From NCBI GenBank assembly GCA_003427395.1, contig BFEA01000863.1, positions 329,804 through 357,288 on the forward strand: a stretch of 27,485 nucleotides of DNA. The letters run 5' to 3'. The notes beneath the pieces were generated by a model, which worked only from the letters and a program-made list of their open reading frames with translations, was not told where the DNA came from and made no database searches. This document shows, in pieces, positions 18,543 to 27,485 of this stretch (within the stretch, counting starts at the first letter, position 1; the number at the start of each line of letters is the position of its first letter). The translations under genes and the position numbers were made by a program. The stretch is from Chara braunii (Eukaryota > Streptophyta > Charophyceae > Charales > Characeae).

Positions 18543-18555
18543 GGCCTCGATACCA
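18543..18555 (-). promoter_or_regulatory. possible primer binding site of the gag-bearing element
   Basis: On the minus strand this reads TGGTATCGAGGCC; 10 of 13 bases match the TGGTATC-AGAGCC primer site complementary to initiator-Met tRNA used by many plant LTR elements. It lies about 100 bp upstream of the gag frame, where a primer site belongs. No clear LTR end with CA is seen directly before it, so this is tentative. Confidence 0.25.
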
Positions 18556-20950
18556 ACCTCACGCCGAGCGCGACTTCTTGATCGGAGTGGGAGCGGGACC
18601 GGAAGTGCGAAAAAGGGGGTGTGCCAAGGATTTTAGGAAAGTGGGGTGGAGTCTCAGGTCAAAACTAGGATCTCATGTGTCAAGGTTCCAAGGACCAAAA
18701 TGATTCGAGGTTCGGACGGAAAGGAGACTTTCTCAGCTCGCGGTTTCCATGGCCGAGTACTCAGGACGGCCGGGTTTGGTGTTTAAGGTGGGTCCGTATG
18801 CGGTTAAATGGTGATAGGGGAGAATGAGATAGTGGGGAGGGAACTCAACTTCTACGACGACGAACCCAGGCTCAACGAAAACTTGAAACGTGTGTGTGTT
18901 GGGGTATTGTCGGATCTGGGGGCTGCGGCCTATGGTTTGTTGTATATCCCACTCACATACACACTCATCTCTCGTCCGCTGCAGGAAGTCGGGGAGCCCC
19001 GATCACAATTGATGAGAGAAAATATTCGCTTCCCCGATATTTCAAGGACTCGCGGTCCCTAAAGCAACCACAATCTGTTACTCGGAAAGGGACACTGAAT
19101 TGCAAGCTACAAATTCACCGTAATGCAATCATGTTCCTACCCATGGAGAAGTATACCAATCACACAACCCGGGCATGGGCTCTTGCGTACACGGGACGGG
19201 CTGGTTTACTGGCCAATTGTAACGTATACACGTGGCCCAAAATCCGTTCGTAACACAACTCGAGGCGACCAACTTCTCTATTTCCCTTCAATTCCCGTGG
19301 GGTAAGGCTAGGCATGCACCCGTGTTCCCCAATCATTCCATCTCTAGACATAAACAGGGATTATGCATGCAAAAATTGGAAGATCCAACCACAATCATCA
19401 CTCATGACATCATCCATAAAAGAAAGAAATACAAGAGAACTCCGAAGAAAGGAGTAAGTCATACAATCGTACAGAAAATCCAAAATTACGAAGTCAAAAA
19501 CGGTGGAAACCGAAACCAAATTCTTAGAAGGCATGGAAAGAAGTTCACACACACCCCAGAGCGCCGCGTGCTCTCACTACTTCACCATTTTTCTCTTTAG
19601 TCCGATATAGGCAGTCCGTCGCCTCACACCTACCAACAACCCAAAGCTGTCATCGCGCTTAGCCCGAGTATTCGCTCGTGCCCCACAGTCCGTCGTGACC
19701 ACACGTCAACCCAACACACTCACCACCAACTCGTCAGATCGCCCAGCCCTGAACTCACCTCCGGACATACCCACACTCGTTAATCGATCCTCTCGACCGC
19801 GCTTCCTCTCGACCGCGCTAACTCCACAAGTTTAGATTAGAGAGAGATTTTGTCGCGCTTGCAAAATTATATCAATTAGCATTTGTGTGAAATAGTCGGG
19901 ATTACGCTAAGGCAGGGGGAGAGAGAAAGGAAGAAGGTGCCTACAGTCGGCATGCCTGGGCAGCGGCGGGGGGGACGTAGCCACGGTCTACGCATCGATC
20001 CAGTCATGCACCGCTCTGGCCAATGAGACGAAGGGAAAGGGGCCTCATGTTACGGCGCGAAGAGAAGTCGAGAGGGAGAAGATTACAGTTTCACCCGCAC
20101 TCGCCAAGAGAGGAACGACAGGAAATTACAGTTGCGATTAGACTTAAAGCACGGCTGGAACAGAGTGCAAAACAGAGCGCAGAAAGGCGCGCACGAGTAA
20201 GGAGCATCGTGCAGTTACAACCAAAAGTACAATGTTCCCAAAATCCTAGTCTAATTCGCGTTCTAATTGCAAAAACAAAAGTTGAATACCCGCGCGGTTC
20301 CCCATAATCTCTTCAAAGAGTTCAAAAATTCAAAAGATTTCCCGGCGTGATGATCGCGCCAAATTTCCCTGCACGAGTTTCCTGAAAGAAAAAGAAAAAG
20401 CCCCGTCGACCGTTATTCCTGCGCTCGCTAAGGCACGTCCTGACCACCAACAGTTGGGGAACCAAGTTATCGCAAAACAATGGGAAGAAAAAGAATGGGG
20501 GCATTCATGCAATTAGCCCTTAGGCCCATCTGTTGCATACTATAACGTGCAGACCAGAACAAGAACCGACCTTTCAATACAAAATATAAGATAGCACAAC
20601 GAAAGACTTAGATACCAGTGATCCGAACAATCAATGTTGTAATGCAGCCCTGAACATACATCATCATCATCGTTACATGGTGTGAATGGGCCTGGCGCTT
20701 CACACAGGAAGACAGCGCCAACCCGTACCATACACAGACGAAGAGGAAGGGGATAGACGAAAAGGAGGGGAAGATGGGAATGTCGTCAACACCAAGTCTT
20801 CGGCACAAGCCCTAATAGTTCCTCTTCGAACTGTCTGAATCCCAAGTGTCAAGCCTGGATCCAATGTCGTCAAGTCTCAAGTCACAACTCTGTCTCTCTC
20901 TGTCGTAGTCTGAGAAGTCAGGTGGCGAGAGGGTGAGAAGAGAAGGTGGA
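18556..20950. other. 2.4-kb block with nothing recognised
   Basis: No recognisable protein on either strand and no RNA gene. If 18,543 is a primer site, the part next to it would be an LTR, but I found no second copy to confirm this. A 16-bp perfect tandem duplication (tcctctcgaccgcgct) stands at 19788-19803 and 19804-19819. The rest is of mixed composition with short dispersed ORFs that look random. Confidence 0.4.
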
Positions 20951-20972
20951 CTTAGAAGAGGAAGACGAAGAA

Positions 20973-20988
20973 CTCTCTCTCTCTCTCT
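20973..20988 (+). repeat. (CT)8 microsatellite
   Basis: Eight CT units followed by gtgtcc; a simple repeat in a purine/pyrimidine-biased context. Confidence 0.85.
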
Positions 20989-21114
20989 GTGTCCAGTACT
21001 AACCTGTGAAGTTGGCGCCTTGATGCAGGTACCACGAAGATGGAGCTGGAGCGATGGCGCCACAGGTAAGTAACACTGGCCTCTGCCAGTCTCTCTCCCA
21101 CTCTACGATCTACC

Positions 21115-21265
21115 ACCTACCAGCGCCCAGCGCTGAAGACTACAGCTACAGCTATGGCGCCCAGCGCCGAAGACTACAGCTAGCGCTACTACTACTGCCT
21201 AGCGGTGAAGACTACTGCAGCGCTCCTCCTGAGTGCTGCGGCCGAATCCTCAAGACTACTCGTGC
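21115..21265 (+). repeat. degenerate tandem repeat around gaagactac
   Basis: gaagactac occurs at 21135, 21169 and 21207, and caagactac near 21252. The first three are preceded by variants of ccagcgc/cctagcgg and all lie in a GCT/CTA-rich context. Spacing is 34-46 bp. Ambiguous bases begin just after it (21276 onward), so the assembly may be weak here. Confidence 0.6.
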
Positions 21266-21332
21266 CTACTGAACANTACCTACCNGTGAAGNGCATGGGA
21301 ACCTCCTATGTACTACGGGTGTGCCTCTTGAG

Positions 21333-21668
21333 CCTGCCGAAGGGAGGCAGGGGCTGCANCTGCAGCTCCTGCTCGAGCACGTGAGGAACAGGCTATTTTG
21401 GGCCTGTTCCGCATCCCTGTTTCCGTGCCTGAGTCTTAGGGGCAGGTCGAAACAATGAGGGCCTGAAAATGGCCCTCCGTTTCAGGCTGAAAACTCTGGG
21501 TGTGAAAAGACCCAGAAATAGGCTGAAACGAGGTAGGGCCTGCAGGCCCTCGTTTTTCAGCATCCAGGCTGAAACGAACGGGGCCTGTAACCCCTAAGTT
21601 TTAGGCTTTTAGGCTGAATGTCCGGGACGGGCCCTGCAGGGCCCGTGTGGCTACGCAGTATGCCACAC
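21333..21668. repeat. array of about eight short hairpins with non-identical stems
   Basis: Consecutive dyads: 21344-21374 (gaggcaggggctgca type, one wobble and one bulge); 21385-21410 (ggaacaggc, 9 bp perfect); about 21418-21454 (gtttc and cctg, imperfect); 21457-21477 (gagggcc, 7 bp) with an outer gaaac/gtttc pair; 21495-21516 (tctgggt, 7 bp); 21535-21550 (agggcctgcaggccct, perfect palindrome) with outer aaacgag/ctcgttt; 21580-21594 (gggg/cccc) with outer aaac/gttt; 21627-21646 (acgggccctgcagggcccgt, perfect 20-bp palindrome); and 21645-21668 (gtgtggc, 7 bp). The stems differ but pairing is kept. A spacer aggctga recurs at 21484, 21520, 21566 and 21611, and is itself within tttcag/ctgaaa dyads. 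No ORF crosses the array. One base at 21359 is ambiguous. Confidence 0.8.
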
Positions 21669-21746
21669 CATCCTACCACCCCGAGGTTCAATCGTGCAGA
21701 AAGTCGCACCCATCAGAAGATAGATTGTCACAACCCCTCCTACCAC

Positions 21747-23300
21747 AGACCCCCTGATAAGGTTGGATGACCGGTATTGGACGATTCCTCACAGAGGAAG
21801 GGGAGGCGGTGGGGAGGACCCTATAAGGGATGATTTCTGGCCACGGCTACTGAAAACATGGAGAAGCCCCCCCCCCCTCCCCGACCGACCTGAGCCAGAT
21901 AGATGCGAAGAGGTCTATCGCCAACCCCTCTTTGGGAACCGTTGGATCAGCAACACCCATGGACAGGTAATGAGCACCACAGTCTCCCCGTGGAAAGGGT
22001 GAGTGAATCATGGAGTTCTACGGGTGGGGGAACTGTGGGGCAAGAACACGGGGACCTGGAAATCTAAAAACCAGATGAGAAGAAGGCTGCACTACTGTCA
22101 TAATGTAGAAGCAGCTATGGATGAACTGATTGAAGCCCTTCCCTGCATGGTATTGTATCCGTAGTAAAGGGCAAGATATCAGAGGAGATTGGGTAGTACA
22201 TCTGGAACACCCTGTCCAGGCAGGATTGGTGCATGAGGAAAGGCCCAATGACCTACTGGTGGAATTCTATAGCAGGGACAGGGACGCTAGGCTGATAGGC
22301 AGCAGGGCCCTATTCGTGTGGACGGAGAGGAAGCAGGCATAGAGGATCCAGGTTCTAGAGGAGGGGGAGGGTTGGCAGGCCTGTAGACCCAAAACCCCGA
22401 TCTCGGAACTGGCCTTGAACCCGATGGAATGGCAGTGGAAACACCCAACTAGAGGGAAAAGGCCAAGCCAGAAATCTAAGAAACGTACGGAATGATCAGA
22501 ATCAAACGGAATCTTAGGGACATTGTGAACAGCCGGTGGTACAGACATTTCAATGCTGTCAGACAATTGCTCCGCCGATGAGATGGTTACAGGACAGCAA
22601 GAAATAGCCAGCTGAGATATCATTGCTGATGGCAAATCGCCCATAGATGCCTGCCTACTAATAACTGGCTAATAGATCATACATCCCTAGAACAGCAAGG
22701 GAAAGCCCACCCATGGTGCAGCCACTGCCTAAGGACTTTCCCAGCTAGCAAAGGGCTGAGTCAATAGAGCACATCTTTTTGCAATGCCCCTCCTCCATCC
22801 TCACCTGGCAATGGTGGGACAGAATATGAAGGCAGCTCGTCCCGGCGTCCCTGTGGCCCTGGGACTGGAGGGCAATCCTGGCGGGATACTGGCCCAACCA
22901 AACAGAGAACACATTCACCGAAAACATGTTCAGCTTGGGGAGGAGGACGGTTTTGTGGGTCTTATGGTGGCAAAGATGCACTATGGAGATGGAGGGGGTT
23001 AGGGTTGAGGGGGAGGAGCTGCGGGACCGGACAAAGACACAAGTCCAACTGGAGATAATGGAGAGGTGGCAGCCAACCAAACAAAACTGGATTTGTTCCA
23101 CTGCTGAAAGGATTTTAGAGGGACCATCACGCGGTTCTGTCGGAACTGGTTGGGAGGGGACAGGGGGGGATGGATTGCGGACGTATTATGGACAGACAAC
23201 TCACCACAGGAGGAGGAAGCGGTTCTGCGGAGAGATTACAAACTCAGGTTTAGAAATTGGACAGACATAGACCCAGGTATCCCCCTGAGACCGGCGGGGG
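21747..23300 (+). pseudogene. LINE C: ORF2 C-terminal remnant, same family as the left-edge fragment
   Basis: Plus-strand pieces in several frames give, in order: the linker with RQPLFGN (21,913-21,939), a short region near 22,500 reading SRWYRHF, then HRCLPTNNWLIDHTSLEQQ (near 22,650), WCSHC and IEHIFLQCP (zinc finger), and MFSLGRRTVLWVLWWQRC (22,926 on). The left-edge minus-strand fragment has the same blocks in the same order with few differences. Many stops and frameshifts are present, so it is dead. It lacks all of the endonuclease and reverse transcriptase, consistent with 5' truncation. It ends at a run of three N at 23,301, directly against the chromovirus. Confidence 0.8.
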
Positions 23301-23303
23301 NNN
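23301..23303. other. assembly gap (NNN) between LINE C and the chromovirus
   Basis: Three unknown bases separate plus-strand LINE sequence from minus-strand integrase. The true distance is unknown, and open frames that cross the Ns are artefacts. Confidence 0.95.
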
Positions 23304-24817
23304 GAAGCTTCCTGAGCTAACCTGCGCTTTTCATAATGCGCGTAGATCAGCGGTGCGGATGCTTTCAAATCTGCGCCTGATATCCACCGAGTGTCGTCGC
23401 GATTGCATGCTTTGAATGTGACTTTATACTGCCGCGGCTTGCTGCCGTACTTGCGATCGGAGATGACGAGGTCAACTTCCTGATGGCCATCCATAGAAGG
23501 AGGGTCCTGCGATCGTCGGTCCGGAAAGTCGTCGCTCTTGGCTGGCGTGTAAGTTGCCAGCTTCGAGGCGTGGAAGACTGAATGGACCGTCAGATGCTCT
23601 GGAATGTTGATCACAAAGGAAGGGCCATCGGGCTCATCGCCCGCGGCTGCTGTCATAGACCAAGGTCCAAACCACTTGGGAAGCAGTTTGCGTGAAACAT
23701 CCTGTTCCAGTGCAAACTCTTCCGCGGAGACCCAAACCAGATCACCGGCGCGGATGGGACATGGTACGCGACGCCTGTTGGCTTGCTGCTGCATGCGGAC
23801 TTGAGCCTTTTGCATATTTGCACGGGCTTGAGTCAACAATTCTCTGTACTTCCGGACGGAAGAAGGAGAGCAGGCAGCGTCGATGTCGGTTGGTCGAGGG
23901 AGGAGAAGGTCGGCGAAGATCCGGCCTTTCCGTCCACCGTGGTGCAACTCGAGTGGAGTCACGTCGATCGCCAGATGCACTGAAGTGTTGTAGGCGAACT
24001 CGATATCGGGGAGGCGGTCAACCCAATCTTTCTGGTCCGGACGGATGAGCGTACGAAGCATCATTTGAGCGGTCTGATGTGCCCGCTCCGTCTGCCCGTC
24101 TGTCTGAGGGTGTCGGGCTGAACTTGGTTTCATTGTTGTGTCGGACTCCTGCATGAGAGCAGTCCAAAACGCCGACATGAAACGAGTGTCGCGGTCGCTG
24201 ACAATGTCTTCTGGTACACCGTGGCCACAAATCCAACCAGTGTGCAGGAGGTATGCCAGCTCGGGAGCCGTGGAGTAGTACTTGCAAGGAAGAAAACGCG
24301 CGTACTTACTCAATTGGTCCACAACCGTGAGGATGCCGTCGTGCCCGAGCCGGTCGAGAGGAAACGGACCGGTGACGTCCATGGCAATGGAGAGACCGGG
24401 TTCCCGTGGGATAGGCATCGGGTGTAACTCGCCGTAGGGATTGCGGTTGCGGGGCTTGCTGCGTCGGCAAACTTCGCAAGAGTCGCAATACCGAGTGACA
24501 TCGGTAATGAGGTCGGGCCATCGGAATCGTTGTCGAAGCCGTGCGATAGTGCGGTTGACTCTGAAATGGACGGCGAGTCGTGAATCATGGTACTCGCCGA
24601 GGAGGCGAGTCCGAAGACGACGGTCGCTTGGGACACATAGTAAGTCCTTGCCTCTCGAGTGGAGGAGCAAGTACCCGTCGGCAATGCGGTAATGGCTGGC
24701 CGGCGGGTGATCCGAAGATAGCTGTGCATAGAGCGTGCCGAAGTCCGGATCAGACTGATATGCCCGGATGAAGTGTCGCTGAAGCTCCTCGTTGAATGCA
24801 AAGGCATGATGTGTCAT
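23304..24817 (-). pseudogene. chromovirus integrase with chromodomain-like C-terminus
   Basis: An open frame of about 504 codons down to the NNN gap. The first part is the end of RNase H and a linker. The zinc-binding HHCC domain has His 77, His 84, Cys 111 and Cys 114. The catalytic core shows Asp 147 (MDVTGPFP), Asp 208 (VSDRD) and Glu 244 (DGQTER), i.e. the DD35E triad, followed by NTSVHLAIDVTPLELHHG. The C-terminus from about 446 to 497 (EVDLVISDRKYGSKPRQY, RWISGADLKASAPLIYAHYE) resembles a chromodomain. Its usual KWKGY block is altered, as in group II chromodomains. Integrase inserts element cDNA and the chromodomain helps choose heterochromatin. The domain looks intact, but a TGA separates it from the upstream RNase H, and its stop is hidden by the gap. 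Confidence 0.9.
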
Positions 24818-24820
24818 AGC

Positions 24821-25386
24821 TCAAAGATCAGGTCTTCGCGAGAGTGCATCTGCTGCGCGATTGGAGAGGCCGGGGACATGCTTCGGAGTGAAGTCAAATT
24901 GGTCGATGAAGTACATCCATCGTCCGATCGTGCTGCTCACCGTGTCCTGCGTCTTGTAGTAGGTCAATGGATTGTTGTCTGTGATCCATGTGAACCTACG
25001 ANGCCCAAGGAGGAAGTGCCGCCAGCGTTTGAGAGCCATCACGAATGCGAGCAGCTCCTTCTTCCTTGCATCATCAAGCGAGTTGATGGGAGGCACTTTG
25101 TGGCTGAAATACTCNACAGGGTGCCANTCGTNGNCGNCGTGCTGTTCCAAGACTGCCCCAATGCCATAGCCGGAAGCGTCCGTAGTCACTCGCGTCGGCA
25201 GGCTGGGGTCATAGATGCTAAGGACGGGTGCCATGAGCATAACCGTCTTAAGTGCTTGGAATGACCGGTGTGCGTCGTCATCGAATACGAATGGCACCTT
25301 TGGCGAGTGTAAACTCGTCATAGGTGCAGCAATCCTGGAGTATCCGGTGATGAATCGCTGATAGTATCTGTGGGAGACAAGCTGCA
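24821..25386 (-). pseudogene. chromovirus RNase H (with end of reverse transcriptase)
   Basis: Reads RYYQRFITGYSRIAAPM at the insert border, the usual connection after the reverse transcriptase. Then come TTDASGYGIGAVLEQ (first RNase H Asp), KKELLAFVMALKRWRHFL (Glu) and ITDNNPL (Asp), and the typical end HVPGLSNRAADALSRRPDL. A single TGA just after this (rc of tca near 24,821-24,823) separates it from the integrase frame, which continues in the same phase. This is one nonsense change, possibly CGA to TGA. Six ambiguous bases (25,002; 25,115; 25,127; 25,132; 25,134; 25,137) prevent reading parts of the domain. RNase H removes the RNA strand during reverse transcription. Confidence 0.85.
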
Positions 25387-26943
25387 TTGATGGTGGAGGA
25401 ACAGTTAGACCACCAGGACTTTTCCCAGCCATTTTTCTCCGACGCAGCCATGCACCCGCCGGGACTTTCAGGGCTTGGCCTGCCGGAGCAAAATGGCTGG
25501 CGGCGCCATCAAAAAAGTGGCCCCACTGGTTCTTTTTTTTTTGGCCCACTGGGGGGAATCCATTTCGGCAGAAGGAAGCCTCCAAGTAATGGTATGTTAC
25601 AATCCTGGCAAATTTCGAAGTACACATTCATCAGAAAGTACAAATGCCGTTCAATTGCAAAAAAAAATGAATGAACTTGAGAGGACAGAGAGGAAAAAAA
25701 GAAGAAGAAGAAGATGAAAGAAAGAAGAAGAATAAGATGTACACCAGCAAAGACCAATGAGAATTCCCTGCTTCGTCACCGACCACTCTACTCCTCCTTT
25801 TCTCCTCCCCTTATATTCAAACAATAAATAATAATAATTTTGAACGGCTGAACCAGAATCAATGTCCGAATCCCTCTTCTACTGCAGGCACAACATGAGG
25901 TCCATCATAGCCATGGCCACCATTCTTCTTCCTCTTCACAGCTATGGCTGACTACTAGCGCCTCCCCCTGCTGTGCAAAGGACAACACAAAGCAGCTATG
26001 CCTGACCCCGCCTTGAGGCCTTCTTGGTGCGGCGCAACCCCAACTGGGGCCATCCAGATGCAGCGCCTAACAAGGTGATGAATGGTGCCCACCATAGCCA
26101 GGTAGGTACCTCGCCACTCTCCTCCTCATTCCTCTTCTTCCTCCTCCTCCTACCGGTGGAGCTCCACCATAGCGGAGGTGGGGGCTCCTGGTCTCCTTCC
26201 TCCTAGCAGCACTGAAGTGCCCAACGCTCCTCCAGCCAATGATCCAAGCAGTGTGTTGCCAAACTTGCACACCAAAGAATGAAGAAAGTGCACCTCCTGG
26301 AGATATAGCGTCCTACTTGCCTCTTGGGAGGAGACTTCCTAGGCCACGCAGCCTCCAAGCAACCGCTAACTCCTCCCTTTCGGAGGGAACATCATTGCAG
26401 ACTCTGATATTGGTCGTACAGGCCCTAGACTCAGACTGGTTGGACTGGAACCCAGCTAGACCTACCCTACAACCACTGGCCCTCTAAAAATGCCAACTTT
26501 TGTCGTCTTCTGCTCGGCCTCGAGTACCCGGCACATCTACTTCTACTTGATGTGGTACTGGCCTACCTGCTACTTGAGTGTTTTCCCGCTGCCCTATGTG
26601 TTGCTGGCCTCGTGGCCTGCCACTTGAGTGTTTTTCCCCCGCTGCAACCCTCAATGTCACGGCCACAGGTCATCCATTCCAGCGGCAGAACTCAGAAATC
26701 AGCAGTGTTCTCAGTCTGTGTTTTGCCGGGTCATTACAGGTGTTTTAAACCACCAGCTGTTCCCAGCCTCTTTTCCTGGGCACTGACTTTTGCCTAGCCC
26801 TGAGAAATCCACACTGTCACGGCACGCAATTTCCCTTGCACCACTGGCCTTTTCACAATGGCACTCCGAGTCTTTCCGCGGCCCCTTGCTAACCAGTGAG
26901 TGTTTTCCAGTCGTTTAACAACGGAAACTGTCCTTGTCATTCA
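25387..26943. mobile_element. 1,549-bp insert in the chromovirus pol, possible solo LTR
   Basis: The chromovirus sequence stops at 25,386 and resumes at 26,944. The insert 25391-26939 begins tggtggagga and ends ccttgtca, so TG...CA in plus orientation. It is flanked by ttga (25387-25390) and ttca (26940-26943), a 4-bp duplication with one mismatch. Without it the pol codons on both sides are in one phase. The interior has no recognised protein. It contains a TATA-like cttatattcaaac (about 25,810), a (GAA)n patch near 25,695, a 14-bp palindrome at 26155-26168 and a diverged repeat of cacttgagtgtttt near 26,570 and 26,620. Length and ends fit a solo LTR, but no internal region or second LTR is seen. 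Confidence 0.45.
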
Positions 26944-27484
26944 AGGGTGAACGTCCGTGATGTTGGTGGGCTCGGGCCATACTCGTAGGGCCTCGATCTT
27001 GTCCGCAAGCGGACGGATGCCTTGTGGCGTCACAATGTCCCAAGTACTCCAGCTCCTGCTGTGCGAACTCGCACTTGTTGCGGTTTGCTTTGAGCTTGGC
27101 CTGTCGTAGCCGCTCCAAAACGGTGCGCGGGTGTTCCACATGCTCGTCCAGACTCCGGCTGTAAACCAGAATGTCGTCGAGGTAGATAAGTACGAAACGA
27201 TCCAGCATGTGTCGGAACTCCGTCGTCATAGCCGCTTGGAAAGTGGCTGGGGCATTCGTAAGGCCAAATGGCATGACCAGCCATTCGAAATGGCCATACC
27301 GAGTCTTGAATGCGGTCTTGTCGCGATCCTCCTTGCGAATCTCGAGTTGGTGGTACCCTGACTTGAGATCCAACTTAGAGAAGAACTGGGCGCCGCCCAA
27401 TCGCTCGAGAAGGTCGTCGATGCGTGGGAGAGGGCCGGCGTTCCTGATCGTCTGCGCGTTGAGCTTGCGATAATCGATGCACAA
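26944..27484 (-). pseudogene. chromovirus reverse transcriptase core, partial at the right edge
   Basis: Starts at the window edge inside the protein with [11 protein letters not shown]. It carries [12 protein letters not shown] (block A, Asp 39 of the visible part), [21 protein letters not shown] (block B region) and [11 protein letters not shown] (block C, Asp 103 and 104), all typical of Ty3/gypsy. The catalytic residues are intact. A single-base frameshift after [12 protein letters not shown], near 27,045, moves the rest ([20 protein letters not shown]) into another frame up to the insert at 26,943. The true start lies outside the window. The enzyme copies the element RNA into cDNA within particles. 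Confidence 0.9.
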
Positions 27485-27485
27485 C

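Larger units (their letters stand above)
23304..27485 (-). mobile_element. Ty3/gypsy chromovirus pol, split by an insert, cut by gap and window edge
   Basis: The minus strand gives, in order from the right edge, reverse transcriptase (27,484-26,944), RNase H (25,386-24,821), integrase and a chromodomain-like tail (24,817-23,304). This order (RT-RH-IN) is that of Ty3/gypsy elements, and the C-terminal chromodomain-like region marks a chromovirus. It lacks gag, protease and LTRs within the window because it runs off the right edge on one side and into NNN on the other. A 1,549-bp insert interrupts it. Several ambiguous bases lie in the RNase H part. Confidence 0.9.

Noticed and set aside
21684-21697. 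ggttcaatcg as a tRNA B box near the hairpin array
   Set aside because: It differs from the ggttcgantcc consensus at key positions and no A box lies at the proper distance.
23201-23300. C-terminal extension of the integrase frame across the Ns
   Set aside because: It crosses an assembly gap and then reads antisense through LINE C, so the fusion is an artefact.
16817-25386. gag at 16.8-18.4 kb and pol at 23.3-27.5 kb as one gypsy element
   Set aside because: On the minus strand pol would precede gag, the reverse of the normal order, and unrelated elements lie between them.

Overview
This window looks like a heavily repetitive stretch of a eukaryotic nuclear genome, most likely from the green lineage. 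It carries non-LTR (LINE) retrotransposon remnants with a gag-like ORF1 and an endonuclease/reverse-transcriptase ORF2. It also carries Ty3/gypsy pieces, one of them a chromovirus with a chromodomain-like integrase tail, small DNA-transposon-like insertions, and a short plant-type telomere-like motif. I see no convincing host gene, rRNA, complete tRNA or CRISPR array. My impression is a large, transposon-rich streptophyte genome such as a charophyte alga; that is inference and was not tested by a search.

Layout, left to right. Bases 2-625 (minus strand) hold the 3' end of a LINE ORF2 that runs off the left edge. Bases 640-2,630 are non-coding, with a candidate terminal-inverted-repeat element, a foldback structure and small tandem repeats. 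Bases 2,628-5,829 (plus) are LINE A, a decayed ORF2 with reverse transcriptase and C-terminal zinc finger. Bases 6,280-7,380 are strikingly purine-rich and lead into LINE B (8,137-16,021, plus), the most complete LINE. LINE B has an ORF1 with a zinc knuckle, a very charged tail, an endonuclease, a reverse transcriptase and a C-terminal zinc-finger region. Its reverse transcriptase is split by a 782-bp hAT-like non-autonomous element with an 8-bp target duplication.

Bases 16,817-18,439 (minus) are a broken Ty3/gypsy gag with a 220-bp tandem duplication; one copy carries a 61-bp insert that looks like the 5' half of a tRNA. Bases 18,440-20,950 hold nothing I recognise. Bases 21,333-21,668 are an unusual array of about eight short hairpins with different stems separated by a recurring 'aggctga' spacer. 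Bases 21,747-23,300 (plus) are LINE C, of the same family as the fragment at the left edge. After a 3-N gap, 23,304-27,485 (minus) is a chromovirus pol (reverse transcriptase, RNase H, integrase, chromodomain-like tail). It is split by a 1,549-bp insert with TG...CA ends and near-identical 4-bp flanks.

The genes do not work together as a pathway; they record nested and adjacent insertions. The gag at 17-18 kb and the pol at 23-27 kb lie in the wrong order to be one element. Nearly every coding part is interrupted by stops or frameshifts, so most copies are probably dead. Most candidate novelty lies in non-coding structure: the hairpin array, the CCGGAC-rich hAT-like element, the tRNA-half insert and the inverted-repeat blocks.
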